From Lachnospiraceae bacterium UBA7481 (lineage in GTDB: Bacteria > Bacillota > Clostridia > Lachnospirales > Lachnospiraceae), in NCBI GenBank assembly GCA_002478505.1, contig DLOP01000182.1:4770-16642 (forward strand): a DNA stretch of 11,873 nucleotides, read 5' to 3'. How positions within the stretch are numbered: position 1 is the first letter of the stretch; each line of letters starts with the position of its first letter. Below are positions 1-6,895 of this stretch, in pieces. Under the pieces are notes generated by a model. It worked only from the letters and a program-made list of their open reading frames with translations. It made no database searches and was not told where the DNA came from. The translations under genes were made by a program, and so were the position numbers.

Positions 1-221
1 AGCAAAAGCGAAAAACCGAGGAACAAAAACGAAAAACAGAGGAACAGCGGCAGCGTGCAAAGAAAGCTGAACGGGAAAAACAGGACTTATACCGTGTTCT
101 TATTTCAACCTACAGAAAACAAGGGATGGAAAAGGAACATGTAAAGGAACAGCTTATAACAGAGTTAAAACTGGAAGAAAAAGAGATCGACAAACTGATA
201 GAAATGTTTTGGGAAAAATAA
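1..221 (+). CDS. 3' end of an unidentified charged, coiled-coil-like protein (partial)
   Basis: An open frame enters from the left edge and ends at TAA 219-221. About 72 residues are visible. The first 14 are two tandem copies of the heptad QKRKTEE, encoded by near-identical 21-nt units at 3-23 and 24-44, followed by a degenerate third unit rich in Gln, Arg and Lys. This predicts a highly charged helix or coiled coil. The last 45 residues (from about KQDLYRVL to the terminal EMFWEK) look like a small helical bundle. Charged coiled tails of this kind occur at the end of PD-(D/E)XK nuclease/transposase-like (Rpn) proteins of Clostridia, but no catalytic motif lies inside the window, so that identity is only a guess. 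The start is outside the window. The next gene begins 61 nt downstream on the same strand. Confidence 0.6.
   Translation, partial: QKRKTEEQKRKTEEQRQRAKKAEREKQDLYRVLISTYRKQGMEKEHVKEQLITELKLEEKEIDKLIEMFWEK
3..44 (+). repeat. Two tandem 21-bp units encoding a charged heptad
   Basis: Units 3-23 and 24-44 differ at two third-codon positions and both encode QKRKTEE. The array may continue to the left, beyond the window. Confidence 0.7.
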
Positions 222-282
222 AAGATTCATAGTCTGACGATCTGTATTTATGATATTAAAATAATACAGGAGGAAGGCGTTT

Positions 283-2514
283 ATGCGGGAATGGTTATAT
301 GCCCTGCTGGTTAACAGGAAGATCGGGATAGCGCAGCGTTATCACAGGGCACACGATGGCAGAGTGGGCATAGGAAGGCTTATTTCTTATGCCTATTTGT
401 TATGGCTGAATATAGCATATTATCTGCTGTTCTGCCGGTGGCTGGGTGCGCCTCTTGCGATTCCCATCTATGAAGAAAAAAGACTTCCTCTGAAAACTCC
501 GGAAAATATGCTGGTCAGACATCCTTTGCCGGAGCAGCTGGCAGAAAAGCTGGCAGCATATGATATCATATCTTTTGATCTGTTTGATACGCTGATCTTC
601 AGACCATTTTCCGAACCCACGGATTTGTTTTATATTGTTGGGCAGAAATTTGGATACATGGATTTTAAGCGTATCCGTATGGAGGCGGAATTTTTCGCCA
701 GAATCAGAAAGTATGAACGTTGCGGCAGCTATGAGGTAACTCTTTCGGAGATTTGGGAGCAGCTTGAAGATATGACAGGGCTGGACAAAAACCTCGGAAT
801 GCAGGCTGAAATGGAGGCGGAGTTATCCCTTTGCTATGCCAATCCCTATATGCAGCAGGTATATCGGAAGCTGCGGGAAGCCGGACGGCGTATTGTAATG
901 ATATCCGATATGTATCTTTCGGAAATGGAGCTGGATCAGCTGCTGAAACGCTGTGGATATGACGGGTATGAAAAGATCTTTGTATCCTGCGGGGAGCAGA
1001 GATCCAAAGGAAATGGCAGCATCTTTGATTATGTAAGAAATATGTATCAAAATGATCAAAAAGATCAATATAATCAGAAAGATCAGAAAGATCAAAATGC
1101 TCGTAACAATCGGCACAAATTAACCTTCGCGCATGTCGGGGATAACAGACGCAGCGATTTTGAAATGGCTAAAAAGCATGGGTTTACACCGTTTCTGTAT
1201 TCCAATGTCAATCGGAATACGCTATTGTACCGCTGCTATGACATGTCGCCTATCATAGGCGGGGCATACAGGGGGCTTGTAAATAACCGCATTTACGGCG
1301 GGTTATGCAGATACAGCAGGAACGGTGAGTACGGCTATATCTATGGCGGTCTTTTTGTGACTGGTTACTGTGCTTTTATCCACAGGTACTGCATGGCGCA
1401 TGGCATAGAGAAGATTCTTTTTCTTTCCAGGGACGGTGAGATATTGAAAAAAGCATATGATATTCTGTATCCGGGTGAGGAGACGGTTTATGTATATTGG
1501 TCAAGACTGGCGGCGGCAAAGAGTTCTGCGGAGTATATGAAATATGAATACCTGCGGAAAATGCTCTATCAAAAAGTCGGACAGAAATTTACCCTGGCGG
1601 ATATTTTAAAGGATATGGAGCTGGAGGAATTGACAGAGCGCCTGAGGGATTTTGTGCCGAAATATCTACGGGACGGATATTATCAGCCGTTTGCGGTGGA
1701 GATCGATGAGACGGATGCGCGGAAAAAGGACAAGCTTGAGAGAAGGCGTCAGGAATACAGGCAGAGTTTGCTTGCGAGCCGGAGGAAGAACTGGAAACCA
1801 ATGAAGCCGGAAGATAAACTGACATATGCCAATGCATTGCAAATGGCGGATTTTATCTGCGATCACTGGGAAACGGTGCTGAGATTGTATGAAGAGCAGC
1901 GGAAGGCGGCTGGGATCTGGTACAGGGACGCTGTAGGCAGTGCAGGCAGCGTGGCGGCGGTTGATATCGGCTGGGCAGGCAGCGGTGCGGCGTCACTTAA
2001 GGTTCTTTTTGAGAAGGAATGGAACATTCCCTGCCGGGTGACGGGAATCGTGGCGGGCACCAATACGGTACATAATGCGGAGCCTGATATGAGCGAGACG
2101 ATGCTGCGGGACGGTTCGCTGGTATCTTATCTTTTTTCGGCTTCGGATAACAGGGATCTATGGAAAAAACACAATCCTGCGCAGATGTATAACGTATATT
2201 TTGAACTGCTGACGTCATCGGAGCAGCCTTCGTTTCAAGGATTTTATATGGATCAGCATGGGAAGGTGCAGCTGAGATTTATGAAGCCGGAGAAGAATCC
2301 GGAAGGGATCAGGGAGATACAGGAAGGAATCCTTGCATTTGTCAGGGATTACAAACAGCATTTTGAGGCATATCCGTATATGTACCATATCAGCGGCAGG
2401 GACGCGTATGCGCCTATGCTGCTTGCGGCAGGATATGGGGCAAGATATCTGAAAAAGGTAAATGAGGAGTTTGAACTGACCATAGGAGTTACCCAGAGAC
2501 AGGAAAAAGCCTGA
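283..2514 (+). CDS. Large HAD-superfamily predicted hydrolase (COG5610-like)
   Basis: A 743-aa protein. Start ATG 283 is supported by AGGAGG at 268-273. Residues about 33-52 are hydrophobic and could anchor the protein in the membrane. The HAD core spans about residues 92-310. Motif I is FDLFDTL (nucleophile Asp99), motif II is VMISD (Ser208), motif III is Lys242 in RSKGNG, and motif IV is GDNRRSD (Asp287, Asp292). Position +2 after the nucleophile is Phe101 rather than the Asp typical of HAD phosphatases, so phosphatase activity is uncertain. The C-terminal 400 residues contain FLSRDGEILKKAYD and DIGWAGSG, segments I associate with large COG5610 HAD proteins, which are often found near glycosyltransferase and surface-polysaccharide genes. 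No such genes are visible here. An in-frame low-complexity Asp-Gln-Lys repeat lies between motifs III and IV. No convincing promoter or terminator was seen. Confidence 0.75.
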   Translation: MREWLYALLVNRKIGIAQRYHRAHDGRVGIGRLISYAYLLWLNIAYYLLFCRWLGAPLAIPIYEEKRLPLKTPENMLVRHPLPEQLAEKLAAYDIISFDLFDTLIFRPFSEPTDLFYIVGQKFGYMDFKRIRMEAEFFARIRKYERCGSYEVTLSEIWEQLEDMTGLDKNLGMQAEMEAELSLCYANPYMQQVYRKLREAGRRIVMISDMYLSEMELDQLLKRCGYDGYEKIFVSCGEQRSKGNGSIFDYVRNMYQNDQKDQYNQKDQKDQNARNNRHKLTFAHVGDNRRSDFEMAKKHGFTPFLYSNVNRNTLLYRCYDMSPIIGGAYRGLVNNRIYGGLCRYSRNGEYGYIYGGLFVTGYCAFIHRYCMAHGIEKILFLSRDGEILKKAYDILYPGEETVYVYWSRLAAAKSSAEYMKYEYLRKMLYQKVGQKFTLADILKDMELEELTERLRDFVPKYLRDGYYQPFAVEIDETDARKKDKLERRRQEYRQSLLASRRKNWKPMKPEDKLTYANALQMADFICDHWETVLRLYEEQRKAAGIWYRDAVGSAGSVAAVDIGWAGSGAASLKVLFEKEWNIPCRVTGIVAGTNTVHNAEPDMSETMLRDGSLVSYLFSASDNRDLWKKHNPAQMYNVYFELLTSSEQPSFQGFYMDQHGKVQLRFMKPEKNPEGIREIQEGILAFVRDYKQHFEAYPYMYHISGRDAYAPMLLAAGYGARYLKKVNEEFELTIGVTQRQEKA
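1054..1098 (+). repeat. In-frame 9-bp tandem repeat (five GATCARAAA-like units)
   Basis: Five consecutive 9-bp units start at 1054, 1063, 1072, 1081 and 1090. Each resembles GATCAGAAA. They encode the low-complexity stretch DQKDQYNQKDQKDQN in the HAD protein, between motifs III and IV. Because the unit is a multiple of three, copy-number change would not shift the reading frame. Confidence 0.85.
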
Positions 2515-2551
2515 GAGATACGTTATATTTTATAAACAACTGTAAAACAAC

Positions 2552-2580
2552 TTGAATAATCTTAAGAAACGTCATATAAT
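2552..2580 (+). promoter_or_regulatory. Sigma-A-type promoter of the diguanylate cyclase operon
   Basis: The -35 box TTGAAT (2552-2557) and the perfect -10 box TATAAT (2575-2580) are separated by exactly 17 nt. Transcription would start near 2587, giving a leader of about 100 nt before TTG 2691. The leader is AT-rich, with only a weak 6-bp hairpin (ATATAT arms), and shows no recognisable riboswitch. Confidence 0.75.
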
Positions 2581-2690
2581 ATAATCACTTATATTGTGGA
2601 ATTAAATGTTTATGAAACTATATATTGTTGTGAAATATATCCAAAGGAAGCTTCAGTAAAGTTGCGACAGAATAAAGGGGGATTCCCTGT

Positions 2691-3938
2691 TTGAAAAAGA
2701 ATATCAGCATCCAGAAAAAATTATTATTTATCGGTCTGCTGCCGATATTGATATTGACCATACTGATCGTTTCTCTTGGAATGATATTGCTGTATCGTTC
2801 TTACACTATCAGCATTCAGGATGAGTTGGAATCTACGACCAATGTTTTGATCGATTGTCTTGATCTTACGGTTCCGGGGGATTATCATTATGAGAATGAT
2901 ATATTATATAAGGGCGATCTGAATATTACCACGTCTGCCATGATGAACCGCGTCAGGGAACGTTCCGGGATTGATACCACGATTTTCTGGCATGATACGC
3001 GTGTGCTGACCACTGTGGTAAATGAAAGCGGCGAATCGGCAATGGGCACCAAGGCAAGCCCAGAGGTAGTTAAGGCAGTCTTTTTGGAAGGAAGGAACTA
3101 CTATTCCAATGATGTAGATGTATATGGCATGAAGTATATCGGTTATTATATGCCGCTGCTGAACAGCAACCAGGAAGTTATTGGTATGGTATTTGCAGGG
3201 CAGAACAGGCAGCAGGTTTATGACAAGGTGTTCTCTGTTCTGACTTGGTTTGTTTTATTTTCCATGCTTGCCGTGTTGTTTACTTCGCTGTTGATCCGGC
3301 TGTTCTCCAAAAAGATGACTGCTGATATCAATGGCATCAATGAATTTTTGGCAACGATTGCTAAAGGGGATCTGACGGCTTCTCTGGATGAAGAGATTGT
3401 GCAGCGGGGGGACGAGCTTGGAACGATCGGGCAATATGCGTCAAAAATGCGGGGCGATCTGAAAAATCTGATTGAAAATGATCCGCTGACTACGCTTTAT
3501 AATAGGAGAAGCTGCAATAATAAGCTGAAAGCTTTGGAAAATGAAAAGATTGACTATTCGGTGGTGATGTGTGATGTCGATTGGTTTAAAAAGATCAATG
3601 ACAATTATGGACATGACGCGGGGGATCATGTATTGATCAAGATTTCACAGTTGATCCTGGACAATATCAAGGATTGTGGATTTGCCAGCCGGTGGGGCGG
3701 CGAGGAATTTCTGCTGATCTATCAGCTGGATTACGACGGAACAAAGGCACGTGTAGAACAGCTGCAGAAGGCCATCAGGGAGTATAATTTTACATATGGA
3801 GATAACGAGATCAGGATCAGGATGACCTTTGGCGTTGAGACAGGGCATAAAGATGAGCCCTATGAAGAAAGGGTTAAAAGAGCTGATAATAAATTGTATA
3901 TTGGTAAAAATAACGGAAGAGATCAGATTGTTTATTAA
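2691..3938 (+). CDS. Membrane diguanylate cyclase with extracellular Cache sensor (Cache-HAMP-GGDEF)
   Basis: A 415-aa protein that should make cyclic di-GMP from two GTP. The start is TTG 2691, preceded by AAAGGGGGA at 2675-2683. The order is: membrane helix about 11-34, extracellular single-Cache sensor about 40-180, second helix about 183-204, HAMP-like linker about 205-255, and GGDEF domain about 258-415. The Cache segment (TTIFWHDTRVLTTVVNESGE, then GMKYIGYYMPL) resembles the sCache_3 sensors of clostridial chemoreceptors. The catalytic signature is intact: GGEEF at 336-340, DPLTTLYNRR at the domain start and FKKINDNYGHDAGD. The product-inhibition I-site position, five residues before GGEEF, reads KDCG (327-330) instead of RxxD, so feedback inhibition at this site is probably absent. 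No EAL or HD-GYP domain is present. It is the first gene of a probable operon with the rubredoxin fusion 24 nt downstream. Confidence 0.92.
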   Translation: MKKNISIQKKLLFIGLLPILILTILIVSLGMILLYRSYTISIQDELESTTNVLIDCLDLTVPGDYHYENDILYKGDLNITTSAMMNRVRERSGIDTTIFWHDTRVLTTVVNESGESAMGTKASPEVVKAVFLEGRNYYSNDVDVYGMKYIGYYMPLLNSNQEVIGMVFAGQNRQQVYDKVFSVLTWFVLFSMLAVLFTSLLIRLFSKKMTADINGINEFLATIAKGDLTASLDEEIVQRGDELGTIGQYASKMRGDLKNLIENDPLTTLYNRRSCNNKLKALENEKIDYSVVMCDVDWFKKINDNYGHDAGDHVLIKISQLILDNIKDCGFASRWGGEEFLLIYQLDYDGTKARVEQLQKAIREYNFTYGDNEIRIRMTFGVETGHKDEPYEERVKRADNKLYIGKNNGRDQIVY

Positions 3939-3962
3939 TTACTTTTAAGGAGGGTATGGATT

Positions 3963-4565
3963 ATGGATCCCAAAGCGATGTATCAACTTACGTATGGATT
4001 ATTTATTTTGACGGCAAAGGAGAATGGTAGGGACAATGGCTGTATTGTCAATACGGTAACGCAGGTGACGACGGAGCCGAACCGTATTACGGTGACGGTC
4101 AATAAGAGCAATCTGACGCATGATATGATCGTCAATACCGGATTGTTCAATGTTTCGATCCTGTCAGAAAAATCAAAATTTGAGACCTATAAGCACTGGG
4201 GATTTCAGAGTGGCAGGAATGCGGATAAATTAGAGAGCATTTCTTACGGGAGATCGGAGAACGGCTTGGTTTTTATTGCAGATCAGACCAATGCCATGAT
4301 CTCGGCAAAGGTGGTGTCCATGACGGATCTGGAAACCCATACGATGTTCCTGGCGGATGTCACAGATGCGATGAGGTTCAATGAAGATCCTTCGGTGACG
4401 TATGCTTACTATCAGAAGAATATCAAGCAGGCGCCGGCGGATCTGGATAAGAAAAAGGGCTTTATCTGTACGGTCTGCGGCTATGTCTATGAGGGCGATA
4501 CCCTGCCGACGGATTACATCTGCCCGATCTGTAAGCATCCCGCTTCGGATTTTAAACCGTTATAA
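3963..4565 (+). CDS. hrb: Flavin reductase-rubredoxin fusion (high-molecular-weight rubredoxin)
   Basis: A 200-aa protein. ATG 3963 follows AAGGAGGG (3947-3954) at good spacing. An upstream ATG at 3956 is in another frame. Residues about 1-150 form a flavin reductase-like FMN-binding domain (MYQLTYGLFILTAKENGRDN; NTVTQVT). Residues about 164-200 are a complete rubredoxin with four iron-ligand cysteines, Cys169 and Cys172 (CTVCGYVYEG) and Cys187 and Cys190 (CPICKHPASDF). In acetogens such as Moorella, proteins of this architecture (Hrb) take electrons from NADH and pass them to flavodiiron proteins that reduce oxygen or nitric oxide. That role is inferred here by architecture. No flavodiiron gene is in the window. 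The gene lies 24 nt after the diguanylate cyclase and is probably co-transcribed. The domain call is firm; the physiological partner is unknown. Confidence 0.9.
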   Translation: MDPKAMYQLTYGLFILTAKENGRDNGCIVNTVTQVTTEPNRITVTVNKSNLTHDMIVNTGLFNVSILSEKSKFETYKHWGFQSGRNADKLESISYGRSENGLVFIADQTNAMISAKVVSMTDLETHTMFLADVTDAMRFNEDPSVTYAYYQKNIKQAPADLDKKKGFICTVCGYVYEGDTLPTDYICPICKHPASDFKPL

Positions 4566-4643
4566 GATACACAAAAGCACATTGGATTACGGCAGGAGAT
4601 GGGGATCGTTTGGGATCCTCTATCAGGGTAGGAGGAGAAGGAT

Positions 4644-5072
4644 ATGCCTGAGATGAAGATGCAGGGAGAGTCCGGTCTGCGGAAGATGCCGGAAAACATG
4701 GAGAAAAATGAGGCAATGGCGTTCAACCAGAACAAGCTGGCGATTGAAAGGACGGAATTGTCAAAGGTCAGGACGGATCTTTCTTTTTACAACAGCCGTC
4801 TTGCTGTTGACCAGACACATCTTTCCTATCTCAGGACGATCGTCAGTCTGGTGGGAACCGCGGCGACAGTTTATAAGGCATTGCCTGTTCTTGGGATCTC
4901 GGCAAGTTTTTCTACGGCGCTGGCAGGTTTTTTGATGTTATTTTCCGTGTATTTTATCTACAAGGATCTGACTACATATCCTAAGATGAAAAAGTATCTG
5001 AATGAACTTGAGAAAAAAACCGATGAGCTGACGGTCAGGACGGAGCAGGAAGTGTATGAGATCGAAGAATGA
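4644..5072 (+). CDS. DUF202-like (YidH-type) small membrane protein
   Basis: A 142-aa protein with start ATG 4644 and a strong GGAGG site at 4631-4635. A charged cytoplasmic N-terminus of about 60 residues is followed by two membrane helices (about 66-84 and 89-107) and a charged, Glu/Lys-rich coiled tail (about 108-142). The N-terminal part carries a tandem pattern of the DUF202 kind: LAIERTELSKVRTDL (32-46) and LAVDQTHLSYLRTIV (53-67), repeating with a 21-residue offset. The biochemical function of DUF202 proteins is not established. It lies 78 nt after the rubredoxin fusion in the same direction, so it is probably the last gene of that transcription unit. It faces the CmpB-like gene convergently. 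No clear terminator was seen between them. Confidence 0.75.
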   Translation: MPEMKMQGESGLRKMPENMEKNEAMAFNQNKLAIERTELSKVRTDLSFYNSRLAVDQTHLSYLRTIVSLVGTAATVYKALPVLGISASFSTALAGFLMLFSVYFIYKDLTTYPKMKKYLNELEKKTDELTVRTEQEVYEIEE

Positions 5073-5113
5073 CGGCGGGTGCGGGATTTGCGTTGCGAGG
5101 CGGTATATTCCTT

Positions 5114-5178
5114 TGTAAATCTGTGTGCATCTAACCGAGGATTTAAGGAAGCGGTGATTTAATCTGTGTTTCTTTTAG
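5114..5178. repeat. Dispersed palindromic repeat, copy A
   Basis: This segment aligns without gaps to 6896-6958 over about 62 bp, with roughly two thirds identity counted by eye. The best block is AAATC(T/C)GTGT(G/A)CATC at its left end, and GATTTAATC is shared near its right end. It fills most of the convergent spacer and overlaps the TAA stop (5175-5177) of the minus-strand CmpB-like gene. The inverted-repeat arms, perfect in copy B, are eroded here. Confidence 0.55.
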
Positions 5179-5717
5179 AAAGTAACCCCGCGTCCGGTAT
5201 GGGGTGCAGGCACTGCAATGATACAGTCGATCGTAAAGAGCAGGAGCAGAAGGAGCAGCAGCGCCTTCTGTTTTTTTATGGGGAGTTTATTCCACCATAA
5301 TAAGGCATAGCGGCTGAAATAACCGACCCAGAAGACGCCGGCCAGTCCGAATCCAATGGAGGACAGTAGACAGATCAATCCGAGATAGTTGAAATTAAAA
5401 CCGGAATAATCCCAGTAACTCAGGTGATATACCTGCCGGATCAGAAGCCCGATAACCAGTTCCAATGCTGTTCCGATGGCTGCGGAAAGGAAGAAGCAGA
5501 GGACATAATGCTTTTTCAGGCGGTGAAGCAAAAGATAAAAAAGAACCCCGCCTACGCCATAAACGGGAAGCCACGGGCCATAGAAAAATCCGCGTTTGCA
5601 GATCGTGTTGTCCCGAAGCAGAGTAAGCGCCCCTTCCCATAGAAATCCGACAAAGGCGCTCAGAAAGAAAAAATAAACGTATTGCATTAGTTTTTGCAGA
5701 TAACCCTCGTGTTCCAT
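5175..5717 (-). CDS. CmpB-type multi-helix membrane protein (putative ABC transporter permease family, PF06541)
   Basis: A 180-aa polytopic membrane protein with four to five predicted helices. Two segments fit the PF06541 (CmpB / DUF1113) family: RGFFYGPWLPVYGVGG and YWDYSGFNFNYLGLICL. The family usually has an Arg before ICL (GRICL), where this protein has Leu. The last helix contains eight consecutive leucines. Despite the family name, transport activity is not proven. ATG 5717 is used as start, but no good Shine-Dalgarno precedes it, and the codon lies in one arm of a hairpin (5704-5741). Met11 is an alternative start without a well-spaced site either. A TATACT sits 6 nt before the ATG, so a leaderless transcript is conceivable, but no matching -35 box is present. 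It may also be read from the trxB and reductase unit upstream, across the foldback element. Confidence 0.72.
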   Translation of the reverse strand: MEHEGYLQKLMQYVYFFFLSAFVGFLWEGALTLLRDNTICKRGFFYGPWLPVYGVGGVLFYLLLHRLKKHYVLCFFLSAAIGTALELVIGLLIRQVYHLSYWDYSGFNFNYLGLICLLSSIGFGLAGVFWVGYFSRYALLWWNKLPIKKQKALLLLLLLLFTIDCIIAVPAPHTGRGVTF

Positions 5718-5741
5718 AGCGTTAGTATATGGAATCGAGGG
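5704..5741 (-). promoter_or_regulatory. Hairpin enclosing the start codon of the CmpB-like gene
   Basis: CCCTCG (5704-5709) pairs with CGAGGG (5736-5741) and TTCCATA (5712-5718) pairs with TATGGAA (5728-5734). A 9-nt loop and a small internal bulge separate them. The start codon (5717-5715 on the minus strand) lies inside the 7-bp inner stem, so in RNA it would be sequestered. Whether this controls translation is inference. Confidence 0.45.
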
Positions 5742-5763
5742 AAATTTACTCTTTGGGAAATGC

Positions 5764-5786
5764 TGATTTGATCTGTGCTTCCTTAG
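5764..5786. repeat. Dispersed palindromic repeat, copy C (partial)
   Basis: These 23 bp match 6937-6959 at 19 positions and resemble copy A at 5155 onward. The core is GATTTRATC followed by TGCTTCCTTAG. Similarity leftward, toward the CGAGG at 5736, needs gaps. This copy directly abuts the left end of the foldback element. Confidence 0.45.
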
Positions 5787-6130
5787 TAAACTGTAATTAG
5801 GATTCGGGTGTCAAAAGGTCCCTTATAAATTTTGAGGTGGCAAGCTGCACAAATAATAATCTGTGCCTATGCATTGGAAAGAAATTAGAAATTCTTAACA
5901 TTCCTATCCAATACCCAGCAATTTCGGAACACGATGTTCCGAAAAGGGGCAACTGAGCCATGGATGGCGAATTTGCCCCGTTTGCGTCCGTCTTCCACAA
6001 CTTAAATTAGGAATGTTTAGAAATTCTTATTTCTGTACAGCGGCATAGGCACAGATTATTATTTGTGCAGCTTGCCATATAATTTCTTATAAGGGACCTT
6101 TTGATCCCCGAATCTTAGTTAACCGTAACT
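5784..6130. mobile_element. Foldback / MITE-like element of about 330 bp, or long structured RNA
   Basis: This fills the spacer between the SDR reductase and the CmpB-like gene. Left arm 5801-5872 and right arm 6043-6114 are inverted repeats of 72 bp each, including a perfect 35-bp block (5838-5872 against 6043-6077). Pairing continues inward (5880-5906 against 6008-6034) and weakly outward to about 5784 and 6130. The centre (5907-6007) adds a hairpin, TTTCGGAAC with GTTCCGAAA (5922-5944), and a stem GGGGCAA/TTGCCCC (5946-5952, 5973-5979) capped by GCCATGGATGGC at the symmetry centre. No credible gene is inside and no target-site duplication was recognised. A non-autonomous transposon (MITE) is the simplest reading; a transcribed structured RNA is the alternative. 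Confidence 0.7.
5922..5944. other. Perfect 9-bp hairpin within the foldback element
   Basis: TTTCGGAAC (5922-5930) and GTTCCGAAA (5936-5944) are perfect inverted repeats around a 5-nt loop. The opposite side of the element has no counterpart, so this breaks its symmetry. It has no T-run and is not a typical intrinsic terminator. Confidence 0.6.
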
Positions 6131-6141
6131 ACAGCATGGGG

Positions 6142-6873
6142 TTAGGTCCAGCCCCCATCCATGGTAATGATCTGTCCGGTCAGATACTCCGGCGCATGGA
6201 TCAGGTGAAGTACAAGAGCGGCGGCTTCTTCCGGTTTCCCGATGCGGTCTGCGGGAATTTCGGAGATGATTTCATTCAGTTCCTCGGAAGATAAGTGGCT
6301 GTTCATCTCTGTGTCGATCAATCCGCAGGCGATGGCGTTGACTCTGATATGGCTGGGCGCAAGCTCTTTTCCCAGCGCCCTGGTCAATGCGTTGACTGCT
6401 CCTTTGGAAGCGGAATAGGCTGCTTCCATGGAGGCTCCGGTATTGCCCCAGACGGAAGAAATATTGATGATACAGCCGCCGCCCTGGGCTAACATCAGGG
6501 GGATTGCTTTCCGGCAGGTATAAAAGACGGAATCTACATTGGTTTGCATTACATGGTGCCACTCATCATCGGTCATATCCTGCAGCAGACCGATATGCGC
6601 GATGCCCGCACAGTTGATAAGAACATCCAAAGAAGCGATCTGCTGAAAGATCTCATCTACATAAGAAGAATTGCCGAGATCGCCGCCAAAGCAGACACAG
6701 CGGATCCGGTACTCCGAGGAGAGCGCATCTGCATCCGCCTGTAACGAAGTAATATTTTTTTCACAAGTCAGATACAGATCGTACCCCTGCGCAGCCAGTT
6801 CTTTGGCGACAGCCTTGCCGATCCCGCGGCTTGCGCCGGTAATCAAAGCGTATTTTTGGGTTTTTGTGCTCAT
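6142..6873 (-). CDS. SDR-family NAD(P)H reductase (FabG-like; possibly EF-P 5-aminopentanone reductase)
   Basis: A 243-aa classical short-chain dehydrogenase/reductase. The start is set at ATG 6873 because AAGGAGG lies 7 nt upstream. A longer frame from 6912 lacks such a site. The cofactor motif TGASRGIG is at 12-19 and NCAG at 87-90. The catalytic tetrad appears complete: Asn112, Ser140, Tyr153 and Lys157 (YSASK). Generic annotation would be 3-oxoacyl-ACP reductase (fabG), which reduces 3-oxoacyl-ACP with NADPH in fatty acid synthesis. However, SVWGNTGASMEAAYSASKG followed by NAIACGLIDTEMN is reminiscent of the YmfI group that reduces 5-aminopentanonyl-EF-P in Bacillota. No other fatty acid genes are nearby, which fits the second reading slightly better. 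It lies 71 nt downstream of trxB in the same direction, with repeat copy B between them. Confidence 0.85.
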   Translation of the reverse strand: MSTKTQKYALITGASRGIGKAVAKELAAQGYDLYLTCEKNITSLQADADALSSEYRIRCVCFGGDLGNSSYVDEIFQQIASLDVLINCAGIAHIGLLQDMTDDEWHHVMQTNVDSVFYTCRKAIPLMLAQGGGCIINISSVWGNTGASMEAAYSASKGAVNALTRALGKELAPSHIRVNAIACGLIDTEMNSHLSSEELNEIISEIPADRIGKPEEAAALVLHLIHAPEYLTGQIITMDGGWT

Positions 6874-6895
6874 GCTGCGGGCCTCCTTTTTCCAC

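Noticed and set aside
823..1116. A minus-strand open frame rich in Ile and Leu opposite the HAD gene
   Set aside because: It is an antisense shadow of the DQK repeat and the HAD coding sequence, with no ribosome binding site.
2587..2690. A c-di-GMP or other riboswitch in the roughly 100-nt leader of the diguanylate cyclase
   Set aside because: The leader is AT-rich with one weak hairpin. No conserved GEMM-type core or any other riboswitch core could be recognised.
4589..4618. Small GGATC/GATCC inverted repeat before the DUF202-like gene
   Set aside because: It is only 5 bp with no supporting context and is likely to be chance.
5797..6000. A 67-codon minus-strand open frame inside the foldback element
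   Set aside because: It has no ribosome binding site or recognisable domain, and its sequence is dictated by the inverted-repeat arms.
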